Below are positions 24,665 through 32,472 of a stretch of 32,472 nt of DNA, piece by piece; the first letter of the stretch is position 1; each line of letters starts with the position of its first letter. The DNA lies in contig JACMRF010000052.1 in NCBI GenBank assembly GCA_014376575.1, positions 1 through 32,472 on the forward strand, read 5' to 3'. The DNA comes from Undibacterium sp. (lineage in GTDB: Bacteria; Pseudomonadota; Gammaproteobacteria; Burkholderiales; Burkholderiaceae). The notes under the pieces are model-generated. The model did no database searches. It saw only the letters and a program-made list of their open reading frames with translations, and was not told the DNA's origin. Made by a program: the position numbers and the translations under genes.

Positions 24665-27601
24665 ATGAAACGTATGCTATTTAATGCGACGCAGCAAGAA
24701 GAATTGCGCGTCGCTATCGTTAATGGGCAAAAGCTCATCGACATCGATATCGAAACCACAGGACGTGAACTGCGTAAATCCAACATCTACAAAGGTGTTA
24801 TCACTCGCATTGAACCGTCGCTCGAAGCTTGCTTCGTCAATTACGGTGAAGAGCGTCATGGATTTCTGCCTTTTAAAGAAGTCGCTCGCGGCTACTTTAA
24901 AGAAGGTATCGACGTTCGCACTGCCTCAATCAAAGATGCCCTGCGCGAAGGCCAGGAAATCATGGTCCAAGTGGAAAAAGAAGAGCGTGGCAATAAAGGC
25001 GCCGCGCTAACAACTTTTATTTCATTGGCTGGCCGCTATCTGGTTCTGATGCCGAACAATCCACGTGGTGGTGGTGTATCACGCCGCGTTGAAGGAGAAG
25101 AACGTCAAGAACTGCGCGAAACCATGGATAAACTCGATTTGCCTACTGGCATGTCCGTAATTGCGCGTACTGCAGGCATCGGGCGTAATGTCGATGAATT
25201 GCAATGGGATTTAAATTATCTGATGCAACTCTGGACTGCGATTGATGGCGCCGGTAAATCTGCGGCTGGAGCCTTCTTAATCTATCAAGAATCGTCATTG
25301 GTCATCCGCGCGATTCGAGATTATTTCCAACCAGATATTGGTGAAATTTTAATCGACACTGACGACATTTACGAACAAGCTCAGCAATTCATGAGTCATG
25401 TGATGCCAGATATGGTGCATCGCGTTAAGCGTTACAGTGATGATGTGCCTCTGTTCTCGCGCTTTCAGATCGAGCACCAGATCGAGACCGCCTATTCACG
25501 CACCGTACCCTTGCCTTCTGGCGGCGCGATCGTTATCGATCATACTGAAGCCTTGGTATCCGTCGACGTCAACTCAGCGCGCTCTACACGTGGAGCTGAC
25601 ATTGAAACAACGGCATTCAATACCAATTGTGAAGCTGCTGAAGAAGTTGCCCGCCAATTACGCTTGCGCGATTTAGGTGGTCTGATCGTGATCAATTTTA
25701 TCGACATGGAAAACGCAAAGAATCAGCGCGAAGTTGAAACACGCTTAAAAGACTCATTGCGCTATGACCGCGCCCGCGTTCAAATGGGTAAAATTTCTCG
25801 TTTTGGGTTGATGGAGCTGTCGCGCCAACGTCTGCGTCCTTCGCTGTCTGAAGGCAGCCACGTGACCTGTCCACGTTGCAACGGCACTGCGCATATTCGC
25901 GATACTGAATCGTCTGCTTTGCAAGTCCTGCGTATCATTCAGGAAGAAGCAATGAAAGAAAATTCCGCTGCGATTCATGTGCAGGTTCCGGTTGATGTTG
26001 CCGCTTTCTTGCTCAATGAAAAACGTGGCGAGATTCTGAAGATAGAGACGCGTCACCGCGTCACTGTCATATTGATCCCTAACACGCATCTTGAGACACC
26101 GCATTACAAGCTGGATCGTCTGAAACACGATGATCCACGTCTGGAAGAAGTGCACGCAAGTTATGCGATGGCAGAGCAAGCCGATACCGATATCGGTTAC
26201 AGCAAGAGCCAGAAAGAAGAGATCAAACCTCGTCAAGAAGCAATGGTCAAGAGTATTACGCCTGATACCGCACCGCTGGTAGAGCGTAAAGAAATAGCTA
26301 CTTCATTTGCAGCACCGGCATTGACGACGTCACAACCAGCCTCAGAAGGCTTTTTTGCGAAGTTATTTAGCTTTTTCTTTTCAAAGCCAGCTGAACCTAC
26401 AGTAGCAGTCCCGGTGGTTGCCGAAGAAAAACCAAAGCACTCTCGCGACAGAACTTCTGGTGACCGCAACAACCGCAACCGCAGTCGCAATGGACGCGGA
26501 CGCGATCGTGAAGAACGTGAAGATCGCCCTATAAATGTACGCGCAGACAAAGATGACGCGAACAAAGTGGTCCCTACGGAACAAGTGCAAGCACAACATC
26601 AGCAGAAACAAGCTAGGCCGCCGCGTGAAGAACGTGAAGGTCAAGAACCTAAGCGTGAACGCCAGCCGCGCCAGCGTGGTGGCCGCAAGGACAATGCCAA
26701 TCAAGAATCAAAAACTGAAGACGCATTGCTTACCGTTGCGCCAGCTAATGGCCCAGCACAAGGCGCCGCTCAAATGCCAGTTTCAGCTGAGGTATTGACG
26801 CTTGATTCTGCGTTGATTGGTGCGACTACCGGGGATAACGAAACTGGCGAGCAAGCAGAAGAAAGCCGTCGTCGTCGTCGTCGTGGTGGCCGTAATCGCA
26901 ATCGCCGTGATCGCGATACAACTGATGGCAATGAAAATGACGAAGCATCAACAAAAAATGATGCTTCAGAAAAAACTGGTAATGAAACACAGCCAGTCTT
27001 TATTCCCGTCAGTGAACTGGTCGCTTTGGAACCTGTTACTGCGCAACCTAGCACACCGTCCATTGCGCATGTAATGCAAACGACTGTAGAAGTAGTCACG
27101 CCGACGAATGCGACTGAACAGATACCGTCAGCACCAGAAGCACCAGAAGCGCCGGCATTGATAGCTGCACCTGCAGTCATTGCCGTTATTCCGGTCGAAA
27201 CGGTAGCGTCAGTTGACATTGTTGCTCCAGTGCAGGCAAGCTTGGATTTAGTGCCTGCTCCGGTAGTCGACACTATTGTGGCACACGCTGACGCAACGAC
27301 AATTGTTGCTGCAGAATCTTTAATGACGCCAGAAGTGATCAGTACGCCAGCCGAGCTTATTACACCTCAACCATCATTGACAACATCTGCAGCAGTTGTG
27401 CCGGCTCCTATGCCAATCGAAGGGCTAAATGTCATGCTCAACCAGGCCGGTCTCGCTCTGGCAAGCACGGATCCTGAAAAATTGCGCGCGGCACAAGCAG
27501 CGGCAGCCTTAATTGCAAAACCGGCACGTATTCCACGTGAACGCAAACCGGTTACACCGCAATCTTCAGAGCCGTTAGTATTAATGGAAACTAAGAAATA
27601 A
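24665..27601 (+). CDS. rne: ribonuclease E, with Asn at the second catalytic Asp position
   Basis: RNase E is the essential endonuclease that starts mRNA decay and processes rRNA and tRNA. The 978 residues hold the S1 domain (NIYKGVITRIEPSLEACFVNYG), 5'-sensor/RNase H region, DNase I-like catalytic region and the Zn-link CPRCNG (Cys402 and Cys405). An Arg-rich tail (RRRRRRGGRNRNRRDRD near 735-755) is followed by an Ala/Pro/Val-rich linker and a conserved end (LNQAGLALASTDPEKLRAAQ). Offset by two from E. coli numbering, catalytic Asp303 and Asn305 are kept as Asp301 and Asn303. The position of Asp346 is Asn344 (GLIVINFIDMENAK, codon AAT at 25694-25696). CGGAG precedes the ATG. A strong terminator follows. 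Confidence 0.95.
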   Translation: MKRMLFNATQQEELRVAIVNGQKLIDIDIETTGRELRKSNIYKGVITRIEPSLEACFVNYGEERHGFLPFKEVARGYFKEGIDVRTASIKDALREGQEIMVQVEKEERGNKGAALTTFISLAGRYLVLMPNNPRGGGVSRRVEGEERQELRETMDKLDLPTGMSVIARTAGIGRNVDELQWDLNYLMQLWTAIDGAGKSAAGAFLIYQESSLVIRAIRDYFQPDIGEILIDTDDIYEQAQQFMSHVMPDMVHRVKRYSDDVPLFSRFQIEHQIETAYSRTVPLPSGGAIVIDHTEALVSVDVNSARSTRGADIETTAFNTNCEAAEEVARQLRLRDLGGLIVINFIDMENAKNQREVETRLKDSLRYDRARVQMGKISRFGLMELSRQRLRPSLSEGSHVTCPRCNGTAHIRDTESSALQVLRIIQEEAMKENSAAIHVQVPVDVAAFLLNEKRGEILKIETRHRVTVILIPNTHLETPHYKLDRLKHDDPRLEEVHASYAMAEQADTDIGYSKSQKEEIKPRQEAMVKSITPDTAPLVERKEIATSFAAPALTTSQPASEGFFAKLFSFFFSKPAEPTVAVPVVAEEKPKHSRDRTSGDRNNRNRSRNGRGRDREEREDRPINVRADKDDANKVVPTEQVQAQHQQKQARPPREEREGQEPKRERQPRQRGGRKDNANQESKTEDALLTVAPANGPAQGAAQMPVSAEVLTLDSALIGATTGDNETGEQAEESRRRRRRGGRNRNRRDRDTTDGNENDEASTKNDASEKTGNETQPVFIPVSELVALEPVTAQPSTPSIAHVMQTTVEVVTPTNATEQIPSAPEAPEAPALIAAPAVIAVIPVETVASVDIVAPVQASLDLVPAPVVDTIVAHADATTIVAAESLMTPEVISTPAELITPQPSLTTSAAVVPAPMPIEGLNVMLNQAGLALASTDPEKLRAAQAAAALIAKPARIPRERKPVTPQSSEPLVLMETKK

Positions 27602-27614
27602 GATGTAAATAAGT

Positions 27615-27653
27615 AAAAAAACCCGACAGCAGAAATGTTGTCGGGTTTTTTTT
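27615..27653 (+). terminator. strong intrinsic terminator after rne
   Basis: CCCGACA (27622-27628) pairs with TGTCGGG (27639-27645) over a 10-base loop, flanked by a run of A upstream and eight T downstream. It begins 14 bases after the rne stop and should separate rne from moaA. The flanking A run makes it usable in reverse too. Confidence 0.92.
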
Positions 27654-27724
27654 ACTCTACAAAACACGATGTAGAACTCATGGTATTGTCTGCAGCACTA
27701 GTTCACAGCGTAAAATCAACTTCT

Positions 27725-28852
27725 ATGACTGCAAAATTTATCCCTCTCGTCGATCACCGTCAACTGCAAACGGCATTGCATATCCCTGCCCGCTTGGAAC
27801 AACCGACAGGGCTTGTGCTTGACGCCTTTGGGCGCCCTTTGCACGATTTACGTATCTCGGTGACAGACAGGTGCAATTTTCGTTGCGTGTATTGCATGCC
27901 GAAAGAAATTTTTGATAAAGATTACCTTTTTCTTCCACAAACATCGCTATTAAATTTTGAAGAGATTACTCGTGTCGCTAACATTTTTGTCGCTCATGGC
28001 GTCACAAAATTAAGACTGACGGGGGGCGAACCCCTGTTGCGCAAAAATATCGAAAAATTGATCGCCATGTTACGCGGCCTATCAACACCTGATGGGCGCG
28101 AGCTAGATATAACGCTGACAACCAATGGCTCGCTCCTTGCACGAAAAGCGCAAGGTTTAAAAGATGCCGGGTTGACCAGGGTAACGGTATCACTTGATTC
28201 TTTAAACGATGCGACATTTAAGCAGATGAACGATGTGGATTTTTCTGTCTCGGATGTTCTCGATGGCATAGCGGCAGCCCATGATGCAGGACTTGGCCCC
28301 ATCAAGATAAACATGGTTGTAAAGGCTGGTTTAAACGATCAGGAAATAGTTCCGATGGCGCGACACTTTCAGAATACGCCGCATATTTTGCGTTTTATCG
28401 AATATATGGATGTCGGTGCATCGAATGGCTGGACACTCGACGAAGTCATTCCCTCTTCAGAAGTCGTTCAACGCATCAACGATGCGGGCATGACTTTGCA
28501 GCCGCTCGATGCCAACTACAATGGCGAAACAGCCAAGCGGTGGCGCTATACCGATGGCAGTGGTGAAATCGGCCTCATCGCTAGCGTCACGCAGGCATTC
28601 TGTCACGACTGCAGCCGCATTCGCTTATCTACCGAAGGCAAGCTCTACACCTGTCTGTTTGCCACAGAAGGGCATGATTTGCGCGCGCTCTTGCGCGATC
28701 CACAAAATACGCACTCGGACACCGCTATCTCCAGCGTCGTGGCTCAATTATGGCGAGCTAGACGTGATCGTTATTCCGAACAACGGAGCCAAAATACGCT
28801 ACAGTTATCGGCGCCAAAGAAAAAAATTGAAATGTCATATATCGGTGGATAA
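27725..28852 (+). CDS. moaA: GTP 3',8-cyclase MoaA (molybdenum cofactor biosynthesis)
   Basis: MoaA is the radical-SAM enzyme that converts GTP to 3',8-cyclo-GTP, the first step to molybdopterin. The product shows the radical-SAM cluster [10 protein letters not shown], the SAM-binding TGGEPLL, the second cluster CHDC with the third Cys 13 residues further (CxxC-x13-C), and the essential C-terminal GG (SYIGG). The ATG at 27725 (375 residues) is chosen. The frame extends upstream to ATG 27680, and even into the terminator, but those segments have no ribosome-binding site and add no family-like sequence. An N-terminal extension of about 40 residues before the [12 protein letters not shown] core is usual in this group. 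Confidence 0.95.
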   Translation: MTAKFIPLVDHRQLQTALHIPARLEQPTGLVLDAFGRPLHDLRISVTDRCNFRCVYCMPKEIFDKDYLFLPQTSLLNFEEITRVANIFVAHGVTKLRLTGGEPLLRKNIEKLIAMLRGLSTPDGRELDITLTTNGSLLARKAQGLKDAGLTRVTVSLDSLNDATFKQMNDVDFSVSDVLDGIAAAHDAGLGPIKINMVVKAGLNDQEIVPMARHFQNTPHILRFIEYMDVGASNGWTLDEVIPSSEVVQRINDAGMTLQPLDANYNGETAKRWRYTDGSGEIGLIASVTQAFCHDCSRIRLSTEGKLYTCLFATEGHDLRALLRDPQNTHSDTAISSVVAQLWRARRDRYSEQRSQNTLQLSAPKKKIEMSYIGG

Positions 28853-28995
28853 GATCGCAAAAATTGATCAATCAAATCGATGATTGCAAAAAATATCACA
28901 TTGAAAAATTTGGCAAGAACTAAGGCGCAACATCCATGCGGCTTGCAGACCAATATAGGCTGAAAAGCCTGATGGCCATTGCGTCTTTGGTCTGA

Positions 28996-29001
28996 TAAAA
29001 T
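28996..29001 (+). promoter_or_regulatory. possible -10 element upstream of mobA
   Basis: TAAAAT lies 50 bases before the mobA ATG, with TGGCCA 17 bases upstream as a poor -35 (4 of 6 matches). A small AGGCT-GAAA-AGCCT hairpin lies at 28957-28970. The moaA-mobA gap of 199 bases suggests mobA-moeA has its own promoter, but this placement is weak. Confidence 0.25.
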
Positions 29002-29051
29002 TTAAGTTTTCTCAGCATTCAATCATATGTCGCCTTTTATGCAAAACAACA

Positions 29052-29681
29052 ATGACTGCTATCGATAAACATCACATCACAGGACTCATTCTCGCTGGCG
29101 GACGTGGTACCAGAATGGGGCAAGTCGACAAAGGCTTGCAAGCCTTCAACGGCATGGCGATGGCAAAGCATGTCATGGCAAGGCTGTCGCCACAAGTAGG
29201 TGAAATAATCATCAATGCCAATCAGCATTTAGCGATATATGAAACGTTTGGCGCACAAGTCTGGCCCGACCAGATCGAGGGATTTGCCGGTCCTCTGGCT
29301 GGCCTGCAAACTGGCCTCGCCCATTGCGAAACACCCTACCTCGTCAGTGCCCCATGCGACTCACCCTTTCTCCCGCTCGATTTGATTGAGCGCCTCTCAG
29401 AAGCACTTTTCTTGGACGATGCCGACCTTGCTGTCGCTACAACAATAGAAAAAAATGAGGGTATCGAAAGAAAGCAAGCACATCCGGTTTTCTCGCTGAT
29501 GAAGTCTTCACTATTACCGCGTCTCAGCCAATTTCTGCTCAATGGCGGTCGCAAGGTCGGTGCATGGCATGCCTCATTGAAAGTCATTGAAGTCAACTTT
29601 GATGACACTGCTGCATTCCGCAATATCAATACACTTAATGAATTACGCGATCTGGAATCCTCATACGATGAATACCAATAA
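29052..29681 (+). CDS. mobA: molybdenum cofactor guanylyltransferase MobA
   Basis: MobA joins GMP to Mo-molybdopterin to give the bis-MGD cofactor used by DMSO reductase-family enzymes such as nitrate reductase and formate dehydrogenase. The 209-residue protein has the nucleotidyltransferase signature LILAGGRGTRMGQVDKGL near the N-terminus, DQIEGFAGPLAGLQTGL, and the metal-binding SAPCDSPFLP. Length is standard. The 3' end overlaps moeA by 14 bases. No strong ribosome-binding site is seen before the ATG. Confidence 0.94.
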   Translation: MTAIDKHHITGLILAGGRGTRMGQVDKGLQAFNGMAMAKHVMARLSPQVGEIIINANQHLAIYETFGAQVWPDQIEGFAGPLAGLQTGLAHCETPYLVSAPCDSPFLPLDLIERLSEALFLDDADLAVATTIEKNEGIERKQAHPVFSLMKSSLLPRLSQFLLNGGRKVGAWHASLKVIEVNFDDTAAFRNINTLNELRDLESSYDEYQ

Positions 29682-30969
29682 ACCGCCTCAAGCAAGCTTG
29701 CACGAAGTCGTCAGCTGCCAATCAGATTACGATCCGGCAGCCCTTCCCGTCCAACAAGCGCAGCAAATCATTCAACAGTTTATTACGCCTATCCATGCCA
29801 TTGAAAAACTAGCCATACGACAGGCGCTAGGCCGAACTCTTGCCGCAGATATCATTTCTGGCATTAGCGTTCCTGCGCATGACAACTCCGCAATGGATGG
29901 TTACGCATTCCGCGGTTGTGACCTGATTCCCGATACCGCTATTGAACTGAACATCATCGGAACCGCCTTTGCGGGGTGTACATTTGATGGCCAAGTCAAC
30001 CAGAGCGAGTGTGTTCGCATCATGACTGGCGGTGTCATGCCACTCCATTGCGACACAGTCATACCGCAAGAATTCACCCTCAATGCCAATGAATTCACTG
30101 TCACCGTTCCCGCCGGCAAAATCAAGCCAGGCGATAATCGTCGCCTCAAGGGTGAAGATTTAATGAAAGGAAGAACCGCGCTTCTGCAAGGAAAAATACT
30201 ACGTCCCGCCGATTTAGGGCTATTGGCATCGTTAGGGATTGCCGAAGTACCGGTGCAAAGGCGATTGCGTGTCGCTTTTTTTTCGACCGGCGATGAATTG
30301 CGCTCATTAGGCGAAACGCTGGACCAAGGCTGCGTCTACGATAGCAATCGCTATACGCTATATGGCATGCTGCAACGCTTAGGTTGCGATGTCCTTGATA
30401 TGGGCGTGATCAAAGATGAGCCTGCGGCGCTAAAAGATGCCTTCCGTAATGCCTGTGAAAACGCAGACGCTATCATCACTTCTGGTGGAGTATCCGCTGG
30501 CGCGGCCGACTATACCAAACAATGCATGGCCGAATTAGGTGACGTGGCATTTTGGACCATAGGGATGCGCCCGGGTCGCCCGATGGCTTTCGGCAAAATT
30601 CATTCTCACGGAAAAAGTGCCTACCTATTTGGCTTGCCAGGCAACCCGGTCGCAGTCATGGTCACTTTCTACGTTTTTGTCCGCGATGCGCTATTCCATA
30701 TGATGGGCGCCACATGTCCTGCATTACCACTGGTACGCGCAACATCCAAAACGATGATTCGAAAACGTCCCGGCAGAACGGAATATCAACGCGGCATTTT
30801 ATCTATTGGTAACGATGGCCATCTGCAGGTAGCCATTACCGGTTCACAAGGGTCGGGCATATTGCGGTCTATGTCGGAAGCCAATTGCATGGTTGTGCTG
30901 GCGCATGAACAAGCAAATGTGGCGGCTGGAGACCATGTTGATGTCATGCTGTTTGAAGGATTGATTTAA
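29668..30969 (+). CDS. moeA: molybdopterin molybdenumtransferase MoeA
   Basis: MoeA inserts molybdate into adenylylated molybdopterin. The 433-residue protein has the family landmarks: HDNSAMDGYAFRG, the RIMTGGVMP block, KPGDNRRLKGEDL, STGDEL, DSNRYTLYGML, TSGGVSAGAADYTK, and GLPGNPVAVMVTF. A C-terminal MoeA domain IV with GSQGSGILRSMSEANCMVVL follows. The ATG at 29668 lies inside the end of mobA (14-base overlap), so the two are likely coupled. Frame extensions further upstream lie within mobA and are not used. Confidence 0.95.
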   Translation: MNTNKPPQASLHEVVSCQSDYDPAALPVQQAQQIIQQFITPIHAIEKLAIRQALGRTLAADIISGISVPAHDNSAMDGYAFRGCDLIPDTAIELNIIGTAFAGCTFDGQVNQSECVRIMTGGVMPLHCDTVIPQEFTLNANEFTVTVPAGKIKPGDNRRLKGEDLMKGRTALLQGKILRPADLGLLASLGIAEVPVQRRLRVAFFSTGDELRSLGETLDQGCVYDSNRYTLYGMLQRLGCDVLDMGVIKDEPAALKDAFRNACENADAIITSGGVSAGAADYTKQCMAELGDVAFWTIGMRPGRPMAFGKIHSHGKSAYLFGLPGNPVAVMVTFYVFVRDALFHMMGATCPALPLVRATSKTMIRKRPGRTEYQRGILSIGNDGHLQVAITGSQGSGILRSMSEANCMVVLAHEQANVAAGDHVDVMLFEGLI

Positions 30970-31073
30970 TGTCTCTCAACGAGAGTCATACCTCACCATA
31001 AACAAGGTCTGCTTAACAATATCTTTCTCTTCTGATCGATGTCCGGCACAGGCAAGAAAGAAAATTTCTTCAC

Positions 31074-31955
31074 ATGAAGTTAATGCAAGCTACTTACTGC
31101 AATCGACGCAATGTCATTTTTGATGCGAGCTATCTCGCTCAACTCATTCAACTCGTTCATGGTCTTCATGGCGTTTTTGTCGCTCATGTCGCTCTTATAG
31201 CGATGGTTTTTTTCGCACTCATGCTCCCGCCCCAAAATTCAAGTGCTCAAACGCCAGTGCCGCTTCTTTTTGGCGAAAATAAAAACGACAAAGGTGAACA
31301 GCTCCCTATGCCGCTGAAAGTTGCTAAGTTTTTGGGATATTTTGAAAAACAATTAGCCATCAAATTTGAGATAAAAAACTATCCCTGGAACAGAGCTGTC
31401 CTGATGGCAAATTATGATGGTGATTTGATTTTCGGCGTCAGCATCACGAGCGAAAGAGAAAAAACACTTCATTTCTCGGAACCTGTTTTTTACAACTACG
31501 TGTGGTTGGTCACTCGTAGTGATGGCACTTTTCCGTTTTCAACGCTACAAGATCTCAAAGGAAAAAAAATTGGCATTATCCGTGGATCACATTACGGCGA
31601 TGCGTTCGACAATCAAAAAAATAAACTATTTAAGATTGAAAATGATGTGAACGCCTATGCGCCACGCTTGAAAAAACTACTGACAAAACGTATGGACGCG
31701 ATGTTATTTGCAAGCTCGGAAACCAATGTGAAAATCGTAGAGCAACAAGTTAACGAAATCATGCTCAGTGAAGAAACAGATCACAGTAAGCCCGGAGAAA
31801 ATAACTTCCGTGTTCTGCCAGTTCCATTATTGAAAGATGGGATTCGATTTGCCATTCGTGCCGACAAAGATAACGGCATGATTGAAAAACTAAATAAAGC
31901 CATCGAAAAAGGCAATCAAACGGGCCTATTTTCTAAAATCATCAAGGGAAAATAA
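31074..31955 (+). CDS. orphan periplasmic solute-binding protein (SBP family 3-like)
   Basis: This 293-residue protein resembles extracellular solute-binding proteins of the polar amino acid type. After a hydrophobic segment (about 33-52) and a likely signal cleavage near SSAQ, it has a lobe with NYPWNRAVLMANYDGDLIFG, then TSEREKTLHFSEPVFYNYVWLVTRSDG. A LKGKKIGIIRGSHYGDAF hinge and a C-terminal lobe ending LNKAIEKGNQTGLF follow. No permease or ATPase lies nearby, so it is an orphan and its ligand is unknown. The N-region before the hydrophobic core is unusually long. ATG 31074 has no ribosome-binding site, and 31083 or an internal ATG at 31203 are alternatives, so the start is uncertain. Confidence 0.75.
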   Translation: MKLMQATYCNRRNVIFDASYLAQLIQLVHGLHGVFVAHVALIAMVFFALMLPPQNSSAQTPVPLLFGENKNDKGEQLPMPLKVAKFLGYFEKQLAIKFEIKNYPWNRAVLMANYDGDLIFGVSITSEREKTLHFSEPVFYNYVWLVTRSDGTFPFSTLQDLKGKKIGIIRGSHYGDAFDNQKNKLFKIENDVNAYAPRLKKLLTKRMDAMLFASSETNVKIVEQQVNEIMLSEETDHSKPGENNFRVLPVPLLKDGIRFAIRADKDNGMIEKLNKAIEKGNQTGLFSKIIKGK

Positions 31956-31970
31956 ACGTATCAAATGATC

Positions 31971-31995
31971 GTGCATGCTATTCTTTATAGCGCAC
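31971..31995. repeat. hairpin after the solute-binding protein gene
   Basis: GTGC (31971-31974) and GCTAT (31977-31981) pair with ATAGC (31987-31991) and GCAC (31992-31995), with a 2-base bulge and a 5-base loop. A T run comes 12 bases later, too far for a standard intrinsic terminator, though it may still act as one. Confidence 0.35.
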
Positions 31996-31997
31996 CA

Positions 31998-32027
31998 TTG
32001 ATAAAGTTTTTTGGTTATTTTTACAAT
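31998..32027 (+). promoter_or_regulatory. candidate sigma-70 promoter for the ComEA-like gene
   Basis: TTGATA (31998-32003), an 18-base AT-rich spacer and TACAAT (32022-32027) form a near-consensus promoter 52 bases before the preferred ATG at 32080. Confidence 0.45.
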
Positions 32028-32079
32028 CCGCGTCCATGATTAATCACAAAATCACAGCGCATTACATCAGGAAATGATG

Positions 32080-32472
32080 ATGAACAAATTATTGAAATCT
32101 CTGCTGCTGGTTGTCGGCATGTCTATGTTATTGAATGGTGCTGTGCAAGCAAAAGCAGAGCCGAAAAAAGCATCTATGTCGGCAATGGCAACTGCATCAG
32201 CAACTGCATCAGCAACTGCATCAGCAACTGCATCAGCAACTGCATCAGCAACGGCAACTGCATCGACCAATGCAGAAAAAGCAGCCTTACTCGACATCAA
32301 CAGCGCCACCAAGAAAGAATTATCTGAACTGCCAAAAATTGGCGATGTGCGTTCAGCAGCGATCATCAAAGGTCGTCCGTATAAAGGCAAGGACGAATTG
32401 GTTTCCAAGAAAATTCTGACGGAAGACGTGTACAACGGCATCAAGGATCGAGTAATAGCAAAGCAAAAACCA
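32080..32472 (+). CDS. secreted ComEA-like helix-hairpin-helix protein, cut by the window end
   Basis: The frame runs from a triple ATG (32074, 32077, 32080) to the window edge without a stop, giving at least 131 residues. The third ATG has the best spacing from CAGGA (32069-32073). A signal peptide (hydrophobic SLLLVVGMSMLLNGAVQA) is followed by a low-complexity Ala/Thr/Ser stretch (about residues 36-62). A ComEA-type helix-hairpin-helix domain then begins LLDINSATKKELSELPKIGDVRSAAI. Small soluble ComEA-like proteins bind DNA in the periplasm in transformation systems, and many Burkholderiales have several. This one lacks the ComEA membrane anchor seen in Gram-positives. The canonical INxA..EL..LPGIG motif is present with LPKIG. 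Confidence 0.85.
   Translation, partial: MNKLLKSLLLVVGMSMLLNGAVQAKAEPKKASMSAMATASATASATASATASATASATATASTNAEKAALLDINSATKKELSELPKIGDVRSAAIIKGRPYKGKDELVSKKILTEDVYNGIKDRVIAKQKP
32188..32247 (+). repeat. five perfect 12-bp tandem repeats inside the ComEA-like gene
   Basis: GCAACTGCATCA occurs five times in exact tandem, followed by a degenerate unit to 32265. It encodes Ala-Thr-Ala-Ser repeats in frame, so changes in copy number would lengthen or shorten the linker without a frameshift. Confidence 0.95.

Noticed and set aside
25754..27273. Several long open frames antisense or out of frame to rne
   Set aside because: They follow from the codon bias of the real RNase E frame, have low-complexity or odd compositions and no ribosome-binding sites.
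27635..27724. N-terminal extension of moaA up to 27635
   Set aside because: The extension starts within the rne terminator hairpin and does not resemble MoaA; ATG 27725 is preferred.
27654..27724. Possible molybdenum-cofactor riboswitch before moaA
   Set aside because: Only about 70 bases lie between the terminator and the start codon, too short for the known Moco RNA, and no matching structure was seen.
32067..32444. Long minus-strand open frame opposite the ComEA-like gene
   Set aside because: Its repetitive Ala-Asp-Ala-Val stretch is only the reverse reading of the 12-bp tandem repeat; the plus-strand protein has a signal peptide and a recognisable domain.
1..32472. CRISPR arrays, tRNA or rRNA genes, insertion sequences, prophage or attachment sites
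   Set aside because: No spaced direct repeats, no TTCGA-type tRNA arms in a cloverleaf context, and no transposase or integrase motifs were seen; the only tandem repeat is inside the ComEA-like gene.

Overview
The window is chromosomal DNA from a motile, flagellated betaproteobacterium. Protein motifs and gene order (rluC-gph-Rieske-sppA; rne followed by moaA-mobA-moeA; a FliK-like/FhlB-like/YcgR trio beside the fli operon) fit Burkholderiales and probably the Oxalobacteraceae. Base composition looks moderately AT-rich for that family. The family placement is inferred from recalled gene order, not from a search. I see no phage, insertion sequence, CRISPR array, rRNA or tRNA.

Region 1 (1-13.6 kb) is flagellar. 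It opens with a 5'-truncated FliK-like protein, a stand-alone FlhB C-terminal-domain protein and a YcgR-type PilZ flagellar brake. fliE follows on the minus strand, divergent from a long plus-strand run fliF-G-H-I-J-K, a 427-base gap, then fliL-M-N-O-P-Q-R. Most neighbours overlap by 1-14 bases or nearly touch, which suggests translational coupling. Together they encode the MS ring, C-ring switch, export ATPase complex, export gate and hook-length ruler. The last gene, fliR, overlaps nnr, a bifunctional NAD(P)HX repair enzyme, by an ATGA.

Region 2 (15.2-20.9 kb) holds a lone YbbA/LolD-type ABC ATPase divergent from a TesA-like esterase, then mnmH (tRNA 2-selenouridine synthase). Convergent with these is a minus-strand copper-delivery unit for cbb3 oxidase: a separate N-terminal metal-binding ORF, ccoI (P1B-type ATPase) and ccoS. 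The CcoI metal-binding domain is split off by an ATGA overlap. A 460-base gap upstream holds a good promoter, several hairpins and a strong intrinsic terminator, a candidate small RNA or leader.

Region 3 (20.9-24.0 kb) is a minus-strand housekeeping cluster: rluC (23S rRNA pseudouridine synthase), a Gph-like HAD phosphatase, a small Rieske protein and an SppA-type S49 peptidase.

Region 4 (24.0-32.5 kb) begins with rne, divergent from rluC and preceded by a 654-base leader/intergenic region with inverted repeats and a hairpin abutting the Shine-Dalgarno. Its product has Asn where E. coli RNase E has the catalytic Asp346. A strong terminator separates rne from the molybdenum-cofactor genes moaA, mobA and moeA. 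The window ends with an orphan periplasmic solute-binding protein and a secreted ComEA-like helix-hairpin-helix protein containing a perfect 12-bp tandem repeat, cut by the window edge.

The items most worth checking are the RNase E active-site substitution, the split CcoI, and the structured gap at 20.4-20.9 kb. I found no clearly new multi-gene system; most of the window is conserved flagellar and housekeeping content.
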